Shown piece after piece: positions 13,654-22,176 of a stretch of 24,948 bases of DNA. Source of the DNA: RGIG5612 sp963591145 (lineage in GTDB: Bacteria > Bacillota > Clostridia > Lachnospirales > Lachnospiraceae). The notes under the pieces are model-generated. The model ran no database searches, had not been told where the DNA came from, and saw only the letters and a program-made list of their open reading frames with translations. Both the position numbers and the translations under genes were made by a program. The number at the start of each line of letters is the position of its first letter. Positions within the stretch are counted from its first letter, which is position 1. The stretch lies in assembly GCA_963591145.1 (NCBI GenBank), contig CAVARE010000018.1, positions 1 through 24,948 of the forward strand, in the 5' to 3' direction.

Positions 13654-14751
13654 TTATTTGAAATATGTATCTGCTACTTCCTGATATGTAAGCCAGAATG
13701 AAATAGAATCGCCAGCTTCATAGCTGTTAGCGAAATCTTCGATAGACTGGCCTTCTACCTCTGTGCCATTTACAACATCCTGGTCTGTATACTGAATCTT
13801 AGATCTGATCCAGATCTGATGTGTATCTTCATAGCCTTCAGCATATACGCCGTCCTTCAGTTCCTTACCCTCATAAAGGTTCAGAGCGAAGTTCAATGCT
13901 GTTGCTCCAACTCCAGGTGGGTTAGAAAGAACGATATACTGTGTAACTACCTCGTCCTTGTTGATCTCAAGGAGCTTCTGCATATAAGCACCTGTATCGC
14001 CAAAGCCGATGAACTTAGGATAATCAACACCTGCTGCCGCAAATGCTTCGAGAGCATTATCAGCCATCTGTGATATCAATACGCCATCAAATTCTACGCC
14101 AGAATTAAGAATCTCGGCCATGATCTGCTGTGACAAAGTCGTATTCCAGTCATGGTTGCCTGTTGCAACAACTTCTAATTCATACTCTTCTATAGCCTTC
14201 TCAAAACCACGCTGACGGTCGGTATTGGCCTGATTGCCCTCAAGTGCTGCGATCATAACAACCTTAGCGCCCTTGCCCAGTACCTCACCTGCATAGCATC
14301 CTGTTGTATATCCCAGATATTCCTGGTCAGTTACAATATTAAGGATGTCTACATCTGTTGACATGTATGCACAGTCAGCATTGATATAGATGATGCCAGC
14401 TTCCTGAGCTGCCTCAATAACAGGATCAAGACCGGTTGTAGCTACAGGGTCATTAACGATGATGTCATAGCCTTCATTAATCGAATTCTGTAACTGCTGC
14501 TGCTCGGTACTTGCATCAGAATTAGCTACGAATGAATTGTAGCTGACATCGTAACCGTAATTGATGGCATCAGCTGCCGCATCCTGGATATCCAGCTCGT
14601 AACGAACACGATATGGATTGCCCTCAACTACTGCATTGTGAGAAGCAAGCTTCAGGGATGTAGTCTCTGATTCCCCCGCCATCGCTGTTCCTGCGAAAAC
14701 AAGTACCATCGCACCCGCAAGAACAACAGCGGAAACTTTTCTTAATTTCAT
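13654..14751 (-). CDS. Sugar-type ABC importer substrate-binding protein (Peripla_BP_4-like) without lipobox cysteine
   Basis: This 365-aa extracellular binding protein starts at 14751, with GGAGGTG 5 bases upstream. The signal peptide (MKLRK, hydrophobic core) ends in AMA at residue 25. The mature part shows the two-lobe pattern of the ribose/galactose-binding family: about 30 residues to SLKLASHN, then ADAINYGYDV, DIIVNDPVATTGLDPVIEAA, YINADC, TDRQRGFEKAIEEYE and GVLISQMADNALEAF. Lipoprotein forms carry LxGC here; this one has FAGT with Thr22 where Cys is expected, so lipid anchoring is not predicted. It may be released, retained by the permeases, or held in another way. The ligand is unknown (a hexose, pentose or nucleoside-like compound is typical). 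Confidence 0.85.
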   Translation of the reverse strand: MKLRKVSAVVLAGAMVLVFAGTAMAGESETTSLKLASHNAVVEGNPYRVRYELDIQDAAADAINYGYDVSYNSFVANSDASTEQQQLQNSINEGYDIIVNDPVATTGLDPVIEAAQEAGIIYINADCAYMSTDVDILNIVTDQEYLGYTTGCYAGEVLGKGAKVVMIAALEGNQANTDRQRGFEKAIEEYELEVVATGNHDWNTTLSQQIMAEILNSGVEFDGVLISQMADNALEAFAAAGVDYPKFIGFGDTGAYMQKLLEINKDEVVTQYIVLSNPPGVGATALNFALNLYEGKELKDGVYAEGYEDTHQIWIRSKIQYTDQDVVNGTEVEGQSIEDFANSYEAGDSISFWLTYQEVADTYFK

Positions 14752-14846
14752 TTTTTCACCTCCACTTAAAAAAATTTACATATATCATAGGATGCGGTTT
14801 CATCCGCGCTCCTTATGACTGAATTAATAATCCCAAACCCCAGATT

Positions 14847-14875
14847 ATTATATAATTTACATATAACATGGTCAA
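14847..14875 (-). promoter_or_regulatory. Strong predicted sigma-A promoter of the ABC importer operon
   Basis: On the - strand TTGACC (14875-14870) and a perfect TATAAT (14852-14847) have an exact 17-bp spacer. The leader is about 90 nt and holds GGATG/CATCC around 14792-14807 with alternative pairings. It lies only 30 bases after the DUF4340 stop, so the importer operon is independent of that operon. Confidence 0.75.
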
Positions 14876-14905
14876 ATAATTTTATGCGGCAATAGCTGCT
14901 TTCTA

Positions 14906-16342
14906 TCACCAGTTTTCTTCTATACTCTCGCCAGTCAGCGTATGTTCGCAGGCGGTCTTGACTGCATCCACAAATGATGACTTCATGTCAAATTCTGTGA
15001 CGCCATTAATCTCAACATTTACCCTTCTGAGGCTTCCCACATAAAGCCTCATTACGTCAGGAGATTTGCCTTCAATATTGTAATTATAAGTAATAGTCAT
15101 AACCGGATCATCTTCATTTGTGGGATCTTCCAGATATAAGCCATCTGATGCAGCGCTTGTGATCAGACGATAGAAGCTGAAGAATAATTCCTTATCCAGA
15201 GCCTCGCCATTGACGGATGCAATAATATTGCCATCTTCATCTGTTCCAGACTCATATACATAAGTCGCGCCATCGAATTCAACAGTGACATTTTCCAGAT
15301 CAGTTCTAAGGGGCGATAAGAACCATCTCATGCACAGCTTAGTATAATCAATGGTGACAAATGCCGGTGGCTCGATCAGGAAGACCACTCCGCTGCCCAG
15401 CATATATGCCATATAATATTCGCCATATGGCACGAGCTTTAGCTGATAATCAGCGATATAATCCGTATTATTCTTAAGCGAGAAGTCCACCTGCATGTAA
15501 GGATCGTCAAATCCCAACTCAGTAAGTTCCTCATCAGTTATATTGTATTTCACAACATCTAAGGCAGTGATGCCCAGGACTGAGCCTAATATCTCAATTC
15601 CATAGGTCTGATCCAGCTCATATGTGCCATTCATCTGAACGATATGAGTCGCAGGACCGAAGGATTTGGCGGCAAGCTGAGTCTCTGTGTCAGAATCCGT
15701 TACAGCCTTGATCTCTATCGGTCTTTCTAGCGCATTTCCTGAAAATGTAATGTCTCTGATTGCACTAAGGGGACTGGTAACAGCCAACTCAGGCGTTACC
15801 TGGTAAGATATGTATTTTTCTTTTTTCAAGAGAAAATATGTCACATCCTCTACTGCAAATATATAAACATTGCCATCCTCACTATCATCAGACAGCACCA
15901 TGCCATAGTAATTGCCGCTTAACGGCTCTTCATTTCCGATTGCGACAGAGAAGCTGCTGCCATCGGCAAATTCTACTGACACGGTAGCGGCCGGTGCATC
16001 CAGCCCATAGGCTTCAAGATCATCAGCATGCTCCTTCACCAGCCTCAATGCACCATATCCGCTGGCATGATACATAAGCTCTGAAAATCCATCGAAATCC
16101 ACGATATTCACAGGAATATCATCGAATACGTATCCGTCCTCGTCAGAGTCATAATATACAGAATAGCTGCCATATTCATTGGAAATATCAAGGCGAAGTA
16201 TGTCTGTAGCTTCCTTATCTACAAACACCTTAGCGCCCACGTCACATTCTTCTGTCTGGTTATTAATTACTATCAACGCCGCTGTCAGGATAATTACTAT
16301 ACCCAAGCCGACGCCGATCAGTTTCAACATTTTGCGTTCCAT
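14906..16342 (-). CDS. DUF4340 domain protein, auxiliary part of the Gld-like ABC system
   Basis: The protein has 478 aa with one N-terminal membrane helix (LIGVGLGIVIILTAALIVI, residues 7-25) and a large extracellular part. The pattern (short hydrophobic N-terminus, repeated beta-rich halves, LEAYGLDAPAATVSVEFADG followed by FSVAIGNEEPLSGNYYGMVL) fits DUF4340, a family found beside GldG-like proteins. A second half with the same theme follows (TALDVVKYNITDEELTELGF, YMAYMLGSGVVFLI). Function is unknown; the context suggests an extracytoplasmic partner of the ABC complex. The ATG lies 2 bases after the GldG-like stop, so coupling is near certain. It is the last gene of the operon and I see no good terminator after it. 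Confidence 0.8.
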   Translation of the reverse strand: MERKMLKLIGVGLGIVIILTAALIVINNQTEECDVGAKVFVDKEATDILRLDISNEYGSYSVYYDSDEDGYVFDDIPVNIVDFDGFSELMYHASGYGALRLVKEHADDLEAYGLDAPAATVSVEFADGSSFSVAIGNEEPLSGNYYGMVLSDDSEDGNVYIFAVEDVTYFLLKKEKYISYQVTPELAVTSPLSAIRDITFSGNALERPIEIKAVTDSDTETQLAAKSFGPATHIVQMNGTYELDQTYGIEILGSVLGITALDVVKYNITDEELTELGFDDPYMQVDFSLKNNTDYIADYQLKLVPYGEYYMAYMLGSGVVFLIEPPAFVTIDYTKLCMRWFLSPLRTDLENVTVEFDGATYVYESGTDEDGNIIASVNGEALDKELFFSFYRLITSAASDGLYLEDPTNEDDPVMTITYNYNIEGKSPDVMRLYVGSLRRVNVEINGVTEFDMKSSFVDAVKTACEHTLTGESIEENW

Positions 16343-16344
16343 TG

Positions 16345-17790
16345 CTATCTATATCGTCTCCTCAGATATACGAATATACCTGTAAACAGTACGACTACCG
16401 GGACGGCGACACATAATATTATGCTCCATACTCTCGCCGCAGCGGCTGTTATCGTAAGTTCATTGCCTTCTAATGATTTTGATTCTATCGACACTGCATC
16501 CTGCCTCTGGGTAATGCTGTTCAGTACCGCTATCCAGTATTCAGCATTTGCAATAGAAGTATTTGATAAGACCGAAGACGAGAAGGCATAGGATGACGAG
16601 GATACGATCACGTTGCTGTAGCTGTCTGAGGTTCCTGTCATCAGCGTGCTCATAAGCAGCGCCGGCATAGGTCCCCAGGCCGTGGCCTGATCTGTCGTAA
16701 AATTGCTGCCTGCGCTGGATGGCCTTACGCCTGCAGTCGATGAAAATGACAGCAGCGTCGTAACTGTCTTATTGTCTTTATAGTCAAATACCGTACTGAT
16801 TGGCTTAGAGGCTGGCATCAGAACCAGCTCTGATGTGTCCTTCAGAAGATCTTTAAATGTATCATCTGCGTAATCAACGAATGGATAATACGGCTGATAG
16901 CCATATACATAGCTTTCATTGGTCTCAAATACTGTGCCGTCGTCTACAGATATGCCCCACTCACGCAGGAAGACATTTAGATTTGCCAGTTCTGACTGTT
17001 CGGCACTGGCTGCATATATGAGAGTTCTGCCGTATTCGCCGCCGTTATATAGGAACTCATCCAGTTTAGACAATACACCCTCTGACAGATCCTGGGTAGG
17101 GGCCAGCAGGAATAATACTTCGTAGTTGTTCAGTGAGCCTGTCACCATATCAACCTCGCTTACGACAAAGTTATTATTCGTAAGTACCGATTTCAGATAG
17201 CTTCTGTCCTCTGACACATCATTGCCTGTCAATATACCCACATAGACCGGATCACTGGTGACAGCGCTGACTATCGCCGATGTAACTGCCTCTTCAACTC
17301 TCGAGCCTGTAACCTGCACTGAGTTATTGTCATCATATGAATATGTGAACATATTTGCCAGTGACAATTGCTTCACAGCCTGCGGTCCTGATACGATAAC
17401 ATCTCCTGCTGATAACGTAAGATCAGGATAATTGGCGGCAAATGAAGGATCAGCAGTATAGTCGATATATTCAAGCGTTATATGCTGGCTGTATTTAGGA
17501 TATTTGTCCAGGATCGTCCTCATCTGCACCAGATAGGTATTGCCTGTAAAGCTGCCCTTATCTGACAGGACATAGATTTCCACATCATCCGACAGATTGG
17601 TCAGAATCTCCTTAGTATCGTCACCTATGTTATATGCGGCATTGGCTGTCAGATCCGCGCTCAGCATATATTTATCAGAAAGCGATGCCGTCAGCACATT
17701 AACAAGCACCACAATAGCGATTGCCACAACTATTAATATAGCCAGCAATAGGTTAAGGCGGGTTGTTTTATTTTTAATTAGCCTTTTCAT
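16345..17790 (-). CDS. GldG-like ABC auxiliary protein (ABC_transp_aux family)
   Basis: This 481-aa protein has one helix near the N-terminus (LLLAILIVVAIAIVVLVNVL) and one at the C-terminus (IILCVAVPVVVLFTGIFVYL) ending in RRRYR, so the bulk lies outside the membrane. The middle has the family's alternating strands: AYNIGDDTKEILTNLSDDVE, QMRTILDKYPKYS, GDVIVSGPQ, YVGILTGND and NYEVLFLLAPTQDLSEGVL. In gliding Bacteroidetes GldG works with GldA and GldF; in Firmicutes the same trio occurs without gliding and its cargo is unknown. It starts at 17790 behind GGAAGGCGG and 15 bases after the permease stop. Confidence 0.85.
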   Translation of the reverse strand: MKRLIKNKTTRLNLLLAILIVVAIAIVVLVNVLTASLSDKYMLSADLTANAAYNIGDDTKEILTNLSDDVEIYVLSDKGSFTGNTYLVQMRTILDKYPKYSQHITLEYIDYTADPSFAANYPDLTLSAGDVIVSGPQAVKQLSLANMFTYSYDDNNSVQVTGSRVEEAVTSAIVSAVTSDPVYVGILTGNDVSEDRSYLKSVLTNNNFVVSEVDMVTGSLNNYEVLFLLAPTQDLSEGVLSKLDEFLYNGGEYGRTLIYAASAEQSELANLNVFLREWGISVDDGTVFETNESYVYGYQPYYPFVDYADDTFKDLLKDTSELVLMPASKPISTVFDYKDNKTVTTLLSFSSTAGVRPSSAGSNFTTDQATAWGPMPALLMSTLMTGTSDSYSNVIVSSSSYAFSSSVLSNTSIANAEYWIAVLNSITQRQDAVSIESKSLEGNELTITAAAARVWSIILCVAVPVVVLFTGIFVYLRRRYR

Positions 17791-17805
17791 TCCAGCACCG
17801 CCTTC

Positions 17806-18510
17806 CTAATTCCAACGCTTACGTTCCAGCGTCGCTGTGCTGAAAGCACAGAAAAGCGCCGCTATACTGATAAAGAAAATAACATTTTTTAATTCTATCA
17901 CGCCCAGGGTGAATGGCGAGTATCTCTCATTAAATGATATATATTCGAATATTTCCTTAAGAAAATCGCTGCTTACTACATATGATATGGCATCCACCAG
18001 CAGCAGAAACAGACTCACTGCAAATCCCAGCACAGCCGCTATAACCTGACTCTCTGTAATTGACGAAAGGAACAGGCATATGGCGATCTGCGCTATGCCG
18101 AGCAGGAACAGTCCTATGAAATTGCCTATAACGCAAGGCCAATTCACCTTGCCATAAAATGATGCAATAATTGCAGTCACCAGTGTGCCTGCGATTGCTA
18201 TGAGAAAAACGCATATAGCAGAAAAATATTTGCCCATGACTATCGATAGTCTCGATATGGGCGCAGTAAGAAGCAGCTGATCCGTCTTAGACTTCATCTC
18301 CTCGCTCATGAGCCTCATGGTAAGAACCGGGATAAGAAACAAAACTACCGAAAACAGCAGCGAATACAGCTGTGTAAAATCCGTAGTGCCGCCGTATATG
18401 TTATATGTGAAGAAATAATATCCCGTGAAGAAATATGCCGCCGCTATGATCACATATCCCAGAGGAGTATGAAAATATGCCTTGAATTCTCTTCTGAAAA
18501 TCGCTGCCAT
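17806..18510 (-). CDS. ABC-2 type permease, GldF-like
   Basis: This 234-aa protein has six predicted membrane helices: YVIIAAAYFFTGYYFFTY, LYSLLFSVVLFLIPVLTM, FSAICVFLIAIAGTLVTAI, FIGLFLLGIAQIAICLFL, VIAAVLGFAVSLFLLLV and FFISIAALFCAFSTA. The first cytoplasmic loop contains RLMSEEMKSKTDQLLLTAP, the typical ABC-2 coupling region. Its ATG follows the ATPase stop with no gap (TAAATG), so the pair is translated together and forms the core exporter or membrane-remodelling complex. Cargo is unknown. Confidence 0.87.
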   Translation of the reverse strand: MAAIFRREFKAYFHTPLGYVIIAAAYFFTGYYFFTYNIYGGTTDFTQLYSLLFSVVLFLIPVLTMRLMSEEMKSKTDQLLLTAPISRLSIVMGKYFSAICVFLIAIAGTLVTAIIASFYGKVNWPCVIGNFIGLFLLGIAQIAICLFLSSITESQVIAAVLGFAVSLFLLLVDAISYVVSSDFLKEIFEYISFNERYSPFTLGVIELKNVIFFISIAALFCAFSTATLERKRWN

Positions 18511-19554
18511 TTACATGCCCTCCCGTCTGTCATTTGCCGCAACTGACACATTATCTATGCTCTGTGCCGCTATATCATTTGAGAAAATCCTATCATCTGC
18601 GGCACAGATCATATTATCCTGACCCGTAAGACGAAGAAAAGCATTCTCAAGAGTAGCCTCGCTGCAGGTCATCTGAAGCAGCGGCAATCCATTATCGGCA
18701 AATGCCCTGAATATATCTTCTCTTATGTCAGCCTTATGGCTGCCGGTGATGATGTATTCTGCAGTGCCTTGCTCAGTTTCTGGAATATAAATGTATTTTT
18801 CGATACACTTAATTTCCCGAAGCATTGCCTCTGCCTGCTGCATGTCAGCCTTTATCTTAATCGTAATCTCGGAGTAATCCGCAGCTCCCGCCGTCAGCTC
18901 CTCAGGTGTTCCATCAGCAACTATCCTGCCGCCATGTATGATTATGATTCTGCTGCAGATCGTCTGAATCTCAGATAATATGTGCGAGGATACAATTACG
19001 GTGCTGTCTCTTCCAGAGTCCCTGATCAGCTGCCTGATCTCTATGATCTGCGACGGATCCAGGCCTACTGTAGGCTCATCCAGTATTAAAACCTTCGGAT
19101 GGCCTATCAGTGCCTGTGCAAAGCCTACCCTTTGCTTATAACCCTTGGACAGATTTCTGATCATCCTGCCTGTCAGATGCTCTATTCCCACCTGCTTACA
19201 TACTTGCTCTATATGCTCAGCGCGTGTTTTTTTATTTTTTGGAAAGCCCTTCAGGTCACAGACAAAATCCAGATATTCTGTCACCTTCATGTCAGAATAA
19301 AATGAAAATACTTCAGGAAGATAACCGATGACAGCCTTGGCCTTATCCGGCTCCTTCAGAAGATCATGTCCATCTATTATGATATCACCCTCTGTAGGCG
19401 CAATATATCCGGTGATGCAGTTCATGGTCGTGCTCTTGCCGGCTCCATTAAGGCCTAAGAGTCCCACGATCTCACCTGTATCGACCTTAAAATTAAGCCC
19501 GTCTATCGCTGTCTTATCACCGTATTTTTTTATCAGATTTTTAACTTCTAACAC
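18511..19554 (-). CDS. ABC transporter ATPase, GldA-like
   Basis: This 347-aa ATPase has one nucleotide-binding domain: Walker A GLNGAGKS (34-41), signature LSKGY (135-139), Walker B VLILDE (155-160) and H191 in SSHILSE. A C-terminal extension of about 110 residues beyond the core is typical of GldA-like exporters with a DUF4162-like end. The last 35 residues (ICAADDRIFSNDIAAQSIDN onward) look unstructured. The start is GTG at 19554, which overlaps the upstream dehydrogenase stop by 7 bases; no ATG before the first beta strand is available. It drives the permease encoded directly behind it. Confidence 0.88.
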   Translation of the reverse strand: MLEVKNLIKKYGDKTAIDGLNFKVDTGEIVGLLGLNGAGKSTTMNCITGYIAPTEGDIIIDGHDLLKEPDKAKAVIGYLPEVFSFYSDMKVTEYLDFVCDLKGFPKNKKTRAEHIEQVCKQVGIEHLTGRMIRNLSKGYKQRVGFAQALIGHPKVLILDEPTVGLDPSQIIEIRQLIRDSGRDSTVIVSSHILSEIQTICSRIIIIHGGRIVADGTPEELTAGAADYSEITIKIKADMQQAEAMLREIKCIEKYIYIPETEQGTAEYIITGSHKADIREDIFRAFADNGLPLLQMTCSEATLENAFLRLTGQDNMICAADDRIFSNDIAAQSIDNVSVAANDRREGM

Positions 19555-20516
19555 TTTCTGTAATCATAAAAACCGATTCCGGCATTGACTCCCGTCTCAC
19601 CGCGGTCTATCTTCTCTTTTAATTTCTTGCCTAATCTGTTGATGATATGGCCTTCCTCGTCAGCGCCCGGCATCATCTTGTTGATGTTATAGATGGTATC
19701 AAGTCCCACTCTGTCAGAAATCTCCAGAGGTCCTGACGGCGCGCCAGTAGCCAGCTCCCAGGTCTTGTCGATAGTCTCAACATCTGCATATCCATCTGCC
19801 CACAGCTCCATGCCAGCCCACTGGAACGGAAGAAGCATCGTATTAAGAAGATATCCTGCCTTCTCCTTCTTAACTACCAGCGGAACCATATGAATCTTCT
19901 GGGCAAATTCTATTACCATAGCTGTGGTCTCTGGTGCAGTACCTGCATGTCCCATGACTTCAGCTGTATTTCTCTTCCAGATGCTGTTAGCAAAATGCAT
20001 CGCGCTGAATTTCTCAGGGCGTCCTGTATGCTCAGCAAATGTGCTTGGAAGAAGTGTTGAAGAATTGGAACAGATAATAGTCTTCTCTGGAAGAAGATCC
20101 TTGATTGATTCGTAGAAGGCTGTTTTAACCTCAGGATCCTCCGTAACTGCCTCAATTATAAAATCGATGTCATCAAAAAGGTTAGCCGTATCATCTACAA
20201 TTCTTAATTTATTTGCGAAATTATCCTGAGCTGTCTTTATGATTTCATCTAATCCGGCTTCTGTCAGATTATCCCAATCGCTTATAAGACCCTTCGGATA
20301 TACGGCTTCCTTAGCAGGTTTGCCGATATACTGGCGTGCGGCTGCCAGATCATCCAGCATGAGGCCTGTATATCTCTTGATCTTAGCCTCTGTCTGCTCA
20401 ATCGGGTCTTCCTTCCTGATTAAAATAGTGGTGTTATTACCCGAAAATGCATTCATCAATGCAATCTGTGTGCCTAATACACCGCCGCCTGCAACTACAA
20501 CATTTTGATCTTTCAT
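19548..20516 (-). CDS. 3-hydroxyacyl-CoA dehydrogenase family protein
   Basis: The protein has 322 aa, a usual length. The Rossmann NAD motif is GGGVLGTQIA (10-19). The family catalytic set is plausible: S152/S153 in SNSSTLLPS, H174 in AMHFANSIWKRN, E186 and N225 in GYLLNTMLLP. The histidine motif HFAN-IW-RNTAE differs from the common HFFNPxxxMxLVE of butyryl-CoA enzymes, so the substrate may be another 3-hydroxyacyl compound or a sugar acid. A ribosome binding site GAGAGGAG precedes the ATG. No thiolase, crotonase or acyl-CoA dehydrogenase lies nearby. Instead the gene heads the Gld-like operon, and its stop is inside the ATPase start. Confidence 0.85.
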   Translation of the reverse strand: MKDQNVVVAGGGVLGTQIALMNAFSGNNTTILIRKEDPIEQTEAKIKRYTGLMLDDLAAARQYIGKPAKEAVYPKGLISDWDNLTEAGLDEIIKTAQDNFANKLRIVDDTANLFDDIDFIIEAVTEDPEVKTAFYESIKDLLPEKTIICSNSSTLLPSTFAEHTGRPEKFSAMHFANSIWKRNTAEVMGHAGTAPETTAMVIEFAQKIHMVPLVVKKEKAGYLLNTMLLPFQWAGMELWADGYADVETIDKTWELATGAPSGPLEISDRVGLDTIYNINKMMPGADEEGHIINRLGKKLKEKIDRGETGVNAGIGFYDYRKC

Positions 20517-20569
20517 AAATTTACTCCTCTCATTAATGAAATTCTCTCTTGCTTTTGCTTAACGGAATT

Positions 20570-20599
20570 ATTGTACAACACACTTCTGCATTATTGCAA
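20570..20599 (-). promoter_or_regulatory. Predicted promoter of the dehydrogenase/Gld-like operon
   Basis: On the - strand TTGCAA (20599-20594) and TACAAT (20575-20570) have an 18-bp spacer. Just upstream is a related pair of half-sites, TTGCACAATAA and TTGCAATAA, which could be a regulator's direct repeat. Confidence 0.45.
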
Positions 20600-20624
20600 C
20601 CTTATTGTGCAATTTTGACAGTTA

Positions 20625-21389
20625 TTATTTATGATGTCTCTTGGATTTCAATGCATCTACCCTATTTTCTATCGTATCCTTAACTTCCTCTATATCATCC
20701 TTAATATTTTTAAAGTCAATCTTGGTATTGATACCCAGCTGGTTGAAGAAGCGGCTCTTCTCGTCCGCATCGAATCTCTTTCTCTGCAGCAGTGCCTTGA
20801 GTTCATCATATTTGACGATGACATCATGATCCTTACCATAGGTCTTAATAATAGCTGCATTCTTACCGGAAAATACCAGATCAATTATAAATACGCCCCA
20901 GAACATTCCGACGAAGAATGAAAACCACATATTGTCAGTCCACCAATACAGCCATTGCAGTGCAATATGATGTATGAACAGATAATAACCTGCACCGATC
21001 GCCGTCCAAATGAGTGAGAACAGCGGGCAAATGATTCCCATTATATTGCCCCAGCGCTTTCTGTAGTCCCAGAGTCTCATATTGAGAACCTTAAGAAGGA
21101 ATAGTCCGCCGATGAACTCAATGGCAGTCATTATAATTCCAATGAGCAGTATTACGACTATCGGCGACTCATCAGGCCAGACGTAATCAATTATGATGCA
21201 GATTCCGCACATCGCCGCCAGACCGATTCCATATATCGGAAGATATGGTCCCAGGCAGAATCCCGGGTTTATGAAATATTTGCCCCTAGGCCCCTTGTGA
21301 GTTATGAGATTTCTAAACAGCCATTCCATAACCCATCCCAGGCAGGCTCCAACAAAGAACAAAAAAGCCAGTGCTAAGATTATATACAT
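20625..21389 (-). CDS. CmpB-like multi-helix membrane protein (putative ABC transporter permease family)
   Basis: This 254-aa protein has about six hydrophobic helices in its first 175 residues and a charged, probably coiled-coil cytoplasmic tail of about 75 residues (KDHDVIVKYDELKALLQRKR to SKRHHK). The motif YFINPGFCLGPYLPIYGIG (39-57) is the hallmark of the ABC_trans_CmpB family. Such genes are common in Clostridia, are labelled putative ABC permeases, and usually have no ATPase partner; none is adjacent here. The actual function is unknown. AGGAAGGAGC provides a good ribosome binding site for the ATG. Confidence 0.82.
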   Translation of the reverse strand: MYIILALAFLFFVGACLGWVMEWLFRNLITHKGPRGKYFINPGFCLGPYLPIYGIGLAAMCGICIIIDYVWPDESPIVVILLIGIIMTAIEFIGGLFLLKVLNMRLWDYRKRWGNIMGIICPLFSLIWTAIGAGYYLFIHHIALQWLYWWTDNMWFSFFVGMFWGVFIIDLVFSGKNAAIIKTYGKDHDVIVKYDELKALLQRKRFDADEKSRFFNQLGINTKIDFKNIKDDIEEVKDTIENRVDALKSKRHHK

Positions 21390-21493
21390 GCGCCGTGCTC
21401 CTTCCTGATCATGATTATTTCAATATTGACATAATTTTTCAGAGTGTCTTCACTTAATTGCCGCGTCATGAGTCTGCCTGTATCATCAGACGC

Positions 21494-22126
21494 TTACCAC
21501 GAAAATTGACTCATGAATTCCTGATCCTCTGCCGAGAACGGAACTCCCTTAGCGCACAATTTTTTATCCTCATCTGTAATCTGTCTTATCACTTTGCATG
21601 GATTGCCGGCTGCAACTGACATCGGCGGGATGTCCTTCGTAACTACGCTGCCAGCACCTATTACAGAGCCCTCACCGATTGTAACTCCCGGAACGACTGT
21701 TACATTGCCGCCCAGCCATACATTATCCTCGATAACCACAGGCTTACCGCATTCGAGGCTGGAAGCACGAGTCTCCGGATGAATCGGATGGCATGCCGCA
21801 TACAGTGAACAATTAGGACCGATCAGTACATGATTGCCTATCGTTATAGGACCTGCATCCGAGAGGGTGACATTGCCATTAATGTATGTACTGTTTCCTA
21901 CCGAGATCAGATATCCATAGCTGCATTTAAATGGTGGAATAACCGATGAGCATTCGCCAAAGGATTTAAAGAATCCCTTCAGAAGCTCAGCCCTCGTTCC
22001 CCATTTCTCAGGCGGTAGCTGATTATAAGTATATGTGAATAATTCTGCCTTGTTTCTATCCTCCGTTAAGCCATCCAGTCTGGGTGAGAATGGTTTGCCA
22101 TTCATAAGATTGTCTTTGTGATTCAT
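21494..22126 (-). CDS. Hexapeptide-repeat sugar O-acetyltransferase (LacA/Maa-like)
   Basis: This 210-aa cytosolic enzyme is predicted to transfer acetyl from acetyl-CoA to a sugar such as maltose or galactoside. The start at 22126 is an ATG with GGAG upstream; a TTG at 22141 is in frame but would remove that site. An N-terminal helical cap (about 1-60) with DRNKAELFTYTYNQLPPE leads into left-handed beta-helix repeats: TYINGNVTLSDAGPITIGNHV, VIEDNVWLGGNVTVVPGVTI and GEGSVIGAGSVVTKDIPP. The catalytic His is probably H113 in ACHPIHPETR. It lacks an obvious sugar operon, as is common for this family. Confidence 0.9.
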   Translation of the reverse strand: MNHKDNLMNGKPFSPRLDGLTEDRNKAELFTYTYNQLPPEKWGTRAELLKGFFKSFGECSSVIPPFKCSYGYLISVGNSTYINGNVTLSDAGPITIGNHVLIGPNCSLYAACHPIHPETRASSLECGKPVVIEDNVWLGGNVTVVPGVTIGEGSVIGAGSVVTKDIPPMSVAAGNPCKVIRQITDEDKKLCAKGVPFSAEDQEFMSQFSW

Positions 22127-22176
22127 TGTTTCGTTCTCCAAGTCTATACTTCGCTAAAATTGCATATTAAATCGTC

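Noticed and set aside
14790..14810. Catabolite-repression (cre) site in the importer leader
   Set aside because: TGAAACCGCATCCT matches only the left half of the cre consensus, so it is not supported.
14876..14905. Terminator after the DUF4340 gene
   Set aside because: GCAGC/GCCGC gives only four pairs with a mismatch and the following run is ATAAAATTATTT; too weak to call.
20625..21389. CmpB-like protein as part of the Gld-like ABC system
   Set aside because: It is separated from that operon by a promoter region, and its family is usually found without an ATPase.
22100..22176. Promoter for the acetyltransferase (TTTAAT-17-TATAGA)
   Set aside because: The -35 match is poor and the gene could be read through from sbcC; not strong enough to list.
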